A model generated the notes under the pieces. That model was not told where the DNA came from, made no database searches, and saw only the letters and a program-made list of their open reading frames with translations. A stretch of 64,000 bases of DNA, from assembly GCF_001433995.1 (NCBI RefSeq), contig NZ_AZCX01000012.1, forward strand, positions 1-64,000, written 5' to 3'. How positions within the stretch are numbered: position 1 is the stretch's first letter; every line of letters starts with the position of its first letter. Both the position numbers and the translations under genes were made by a program. This DNA is from Secundilactobacillus kimchicus JCM 15530 (GTDB lineage Bacteria; Bacillota; Bacilli; Lactobacillales; Lactobacillaceae). Positions 61,748 through 64,000 of the stretch are shown piece after piece.

Positions 61748-62544
61748 GCGTCGACCACCTCAAATCGGGCAATTTTTTGAATCTCATCAGTGCTGGTCAG
61801 GTGCAAGCCATCCATCAACCGCACCGAAAAGGTTCCCGGCTGTTCAGCCTCAAGTTTATTGGCCACAAGTTCCCCGATTGCCGCAAAAACGAGGCAGGCC
61901 GTTTGCGCCGCCTCAAAGTAATCAGTAGTGACAGCGCAAAACGCACCAACCAGGCTACTCAACATATCGCCAGACCCGACGTGTAACTGGAAAAGCGGGG
62001 TCCCGTTGAACACCTTAGCCACGTGCTGCCCATCGGTGATAATATCCGTTTCACCACTTAATATCACGACACAATGATGCTTTTGGGCCGCTGCTTGGGC
62101 AATCGCAACGAGGTCGCCACTGCCAGACCCAGCGTCAATGCCCTTGGCTTCCCAAGCAATATCCGCAAGGGCCGCAATCTCACCGGCGTTACCCCGAATC
62201 ACGTCAACTTGGAATTGGGCCATTAATTCTTCAGCCACCTGCTTGCGGTACTGAACGGCGCCGACAGCCACTGGATCAATGATAACTGGCTTATGCAACG
62301 CGTTGGCCGTTTGACCCATTTTTAGAATATGGGCCACTTGGGGTTCAGAAAACGCCCCCAGGTTTAAAGCGACGGCCTGACTAATGCCGACCATTTCTTC
62401 GGTTTCCGCAATCTCCTCAGACATAATGGGCGATGCGCCAATGGCATTGATACCGTTTGCCACGTCCTGAACGGTCACAAAATTGGAAATATTTAGGACC
62501 ACTGGGTTTTGTTGGCGAATATCGTCTAATAAACTTAATTCCAT
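61744..62544 (-). CDS. thiM: Hydroxyethylthiazole kinase
   Basis: 266-residue ribokinase-like enzyme: ISNFVTVQDVANGINAIGASPIMSEE and VDPVAVGAVQYRK (substrate), GSGDMLSS (anion hole and Asp). It phosphorylates hydroxyethylthiazole from salvage. First gene of thiMDE behind a TPP riboswitch. With only thiM, D, E present the operon salvages thiamine parts and does not make them de novo. Confidence 0.95.
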   Translation of the reverse strand: MELSLLDDIRQQNPVVLNISNFVTVQDVANGINAIGASPIMSEEIAETEEMVGISQAVALNLGAFSEPQVAHILKMGQTANALHKPVIIDPVAVGAVQYRKQVAEELMAQFQVDVIRGNAGEIAALADIAWEAKGIDAGSGSGDLVAIAQAAAQKHHCVVILSGETDIITDGQHVAKVFNGTPLFQLHVGSGDMLSSLVGAFCAVTTDYFEAAQTACLVFAAIGELVANKLEAEQPGTFSVRLMDGLHLTSTDEIQKIARFEVVDA

Positions 62545-62592
62545 GATTTTCCCTCCAATTGATTGTTGACAACCAACCCGGGTAAAGAGCGC

Positions 62593-62650
62593 AAAAAAAG
62601 GCCGCCCCTAAGCACTCGCTTGGTTCGACCTTGTCCGGTTTCCCGGCCGC
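62593..62650 (-). terminator. Expression-platform terminator of the TPP riboswitch
   Basis: GGCCG pairs with CGGCC at the ends of a partly paired region, followed by TTTTTTT before thiM. When TPP binds the aptamer, this hairpin should form and stop transcription. Confidence 0.75.
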
Positions 62651-62656
62651 TGTTGC

Positions 62657-62741
62657 ACACGTTCCTTCGCAAGCATTACCTTACAGGTTCAAAGGGACCG
62701 TGAGTGAATCACATCTCAGCCAAAATCGGCGCCCCTCGTGT
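62657..62741 (-). promoter_or_regulatory. TPP riboswitch (THI element) aptamer
   Basis: On the minus strand the conserved THI-box elements are present in order: ACACGAGGGG.GCC, GCTGAGATG, CCCTTTGAACCTG, GGTAATGCTTGCG and GAAGGAACGTGT. The outer ACACG/CGTGT stem closes it. It lies between the promoter at 62752 and thiM and should repress thiMDE when thiamine pyrophosphate is plentiful. Confidence 0.95.
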
Positions 62742-62751
62742 TGTTTCCCTC

Positions 62752-62780
62752 ATCATACAGGCTCTGCATGGAAACGTCAA
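62752..62780 (-). promoter_or_regulatory. Promoter of thiMDE
   Basis: Minus strand TTGACG (62775-62780), 17-bp spacer, TATGAT (62752-62757), just upstream of the riboswitch. A perfect inverted repeat GGCTCTG/CAGAGCC (62760-62793) overlaps the spacer and -35 box and may be an operator. Confidence 0.7.
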
Positions 62781-62826
62781 CAACCCCAGAGCCGCTGTTA
62801 AAATAACTAAAAATGGATATAAAAAA

Positions 62827-63025
62827 CTGTTCCTTCATCCAATGAAATGAAAGAACAGCTAGTTGAGATCTCTAACCGGGGGAGGCCAATGAGATCCCTT
62901 CGTGTGTCACCACACAATAGGAGTAGGCCCAAAGGTGGGTAAAACCCACCAGTAGACAGGGAAACCGAAAGGCTGGCATGCAGCAATGAACGTCGAGGTA
63001 TTCGGCCGATCATTGTGTTTTTTTG
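62827..63025 (+). ncRNA. Unassigned structured RNA with terminator
   Basis: Plus-strand run of hairpins: AACTGTTC/GAACAGCT, GTGTG/CACAC, a perfect GGTGGGT-AAA-ACCCACC, and finally CAATGA...TCATTG followed by a T8-type run, a clear terminator. It also has CCGAAAGG and GGGGGAGGCC. It looks like a riboswitch or stable RNA but did not match families I know. The next plus-strand gene (LysR) starts 275 nt later, so it is either a separate RNA or a far leader. Confidence 0.5.
62985..63024 (+). terminator. Terminator of the unassigned RNA
   Basis: CAATGA and TCATTG arms (62985-63016) with partly paired interior, then TGTTTTTTTG. Confidence 0.75.
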
Positions 63026-63300
63026 CCGTAATCCTTCGGTTAGTTTTAGTTTACCGTTCCCGTTCCAATAATGTCTAATACTTATTTTAAATACAATAAA
63101 TACAAAACATCATAAAAGACACAAGTACAAAATACTGTTCAATCGCTTCTAGACCGTTTTTAATTAAGTCGACCAAAATAATGAAAATTGGATGCTATTT
63201 GGCTTAGAGATTTTTATAGAATCGCCCACACAACAAAGAATTGATGATATAATAGCCACAAATTATTCAAATGTGTGTACCCATACAGGAGGGAACTACT

Positions 63301-64000
63301 TTGGAACTGAAAATTTTACGTCACTTTGTCGTAATCGCTCACGAACGCAGTTTCAGTCAAGCAGCTATCGTTTTGCGAATCAGTCAACCTGCATTGTCTC
63401 GACAAATCAAAGCACTCGAAGATGAACTCGGGACTAGGTTACTAGAACGGCACCATCGCGAACTTGTTTTAACTCCCGCTGGCTCGTATCTTTATGATCA
63501 AGCCCAAGCCCTACTAAAAGACGCCGGTCGGATTAAAGCGGGCGTTCCACGGAATGGATCGTCTACGGGAGCCCTCCGCATCTCGTGTTCCGAACCCTCG
63601 GTTGTTCGTGAAGTTTCTAAAGCGCTATCATCCGTTGTCACCGATTTTCCAAACACATCCGTGACCCTCACTAGCACAAACACGAGCTTAGACCCCCTGC
63701 CACTCGGCATTGAAGAAGACAAATACGACTTTTTTATTAGCGCCAATCCACCAGCAAATCACGACTACGACAGTCTACCGCTCAATAATACGGATCAGTG
63801 GTACCTCCTCGTTAAAAACGACCATCCATTGGCCCAAAAAGACCGGGTCACCTTAAGAGACGTGATGGACCAGCCCCTTTTACTTCCCGAAAACATTGAT
63901 ACCACCCCACTCAGTGGCTGGTTGACACCGGAAAGCGATAACCTTCAAATCCGTGGTAGCTTTAACCTTGAGTCCACCGCTGCTGCTATGGTGGATGAAG
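63301..64000 (+). CDS. LysR-family transcriptional regulator (3' end beyond window)
   Basis: A TTG start behind AGGAGGG opens a frame that is still running at the window edge (233 codons). The N-terminal HTH reads LRHFVVIAHERSFSQAA and QPALSRQIKALEDELG, the classical LysR wing; the effector domain begins near residue 90. A TATAAT (63248-63253) lies about 50 nt upstream. Target and effector unknown, as the neighbour gene is outside. Confidence 0.9.
   Translation, partial: MELKILRHFVVIAHERSFSQAAIVLRISQPALSRQIKALEDELGTRLLERHHRELVLTPAGSYLYDQAQALLKDAGRIKAGVPRNGSSTGALRISCSEPSVVREVSKALSSVVTDFPNTSVTLTSTNTSLDPLPLGIEEDKYDFFISANPPANHDYDSLPLNNTDQWYLLVKNDHPLAQKDRVTLRDVMDQPLLLPENIDTTPLSGWLTPESDNLQIRGSFNLESTAAAMVDE

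Noticed and set aside
62807-63013. 68-codon minus-strand frame
   Set aside because: Lies across the hairpins of the structured RNA; no ribosome binding site.

Overview
The window reads as chromosomal DNA of a low-to-medium GC Gram-positive lactic acid bacterium of the family Lactobacillaceae. The support is a KxYKxGKxW signal peptide on an LPQTG-anchored giant surface protein, a complete dltXABCD operon, a PadR-controlled phenolic acid decarboxylase, an L-2-hydroxyisocaproate-type dehydrogenase, GapN, a TPP-riboswitch thiamine salvage operon and strong AGGAGG-type ribosome binding sites. The species cannot be named from sequence alone.

Layout. 0-1 kb: no protein gene, but two tandem minus-strand promoter-terminator units that look like small RNAs. 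1-8 kb: CPA1 cation/proton antiporter, a divergent amino-acid ABC uptake pair, and a secreted S53 protease. 7.9-11.6 kb: a frameshifted AbrB-type antitoxin with a stub partner, recA under a clear LexA box, a secreted wall protein and a 5'-truncated Doc toxin. 11.6-19.9 kb: gapN, an FUSC-family membrane protein, stand-alone gapA, a second S53 protease, DUF805, CPBP protease, YbjQ and a hypothetical gene. 20.4-27 kb: a two-component system directly followed, on the same strand, by dltX-A-B-C-D, with a terminator-like hairpin before dltX. 27-36.6 kb: serine hydrolase, LCP ligase, a pair of overlapping tiny genes, an aminotransferase with a divergent LysR regulator, a TMEM175-type channel, two hypothetical proteins, and padA/padR with a perfect operator. 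36.6-38 kb: a decayed, repeat-rich stretch with a MITE-like element and a long inverted repeat. 38-43.7 kb: an Ig-like cytoplasmic protein, Zn alcohol dehydrogenase, an apbE/FMN-reductase redox operon, and a DUF1659/DUF2922/mini-membrane-protein trio. 43.8-48.6 kb: a HicB-like protein with a histone-H1-like tail, small regulators, tRNA-His, acetyltransferases, HicDH, MarR, and a possible 400-nt RNA. 48.6-57.9 kb: LPXTG surface protein, two ABC export systems, hydroxyacid dehydrogenase with divergent HxlR, and a 34-codon ORF. 58-64 kb: two secreted proteins, thiMDE with TPP riboswitch, an unassigned structured RNA, and the start of a LysR gene cut by the window edge.

How it fits together. Much of the window serves the cell envelope: D-alanylation of teichoic acids (dlt), LCP glycopolymer attachment, secreted proteases, wall proteins and drug-type ABC exporters. 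A second theme is redox and stress metabolism: GapN and GapA, phenolic acid decarboxylation, flavin reductases with an FMN transferase, and hydroxyacid and alcohol dehydrogenases, each with a local regulator (PadR, HxlR, LysR, MarR). A third theme is decay and small elements: orphan, frameshifted or truncated toxin-antitoxin parts, a MITE-like element, gene tails and several very small genes.

Promoters, terminators and RNAs were read by eye. Family calls come from recognised motifs and were not checked against a database.
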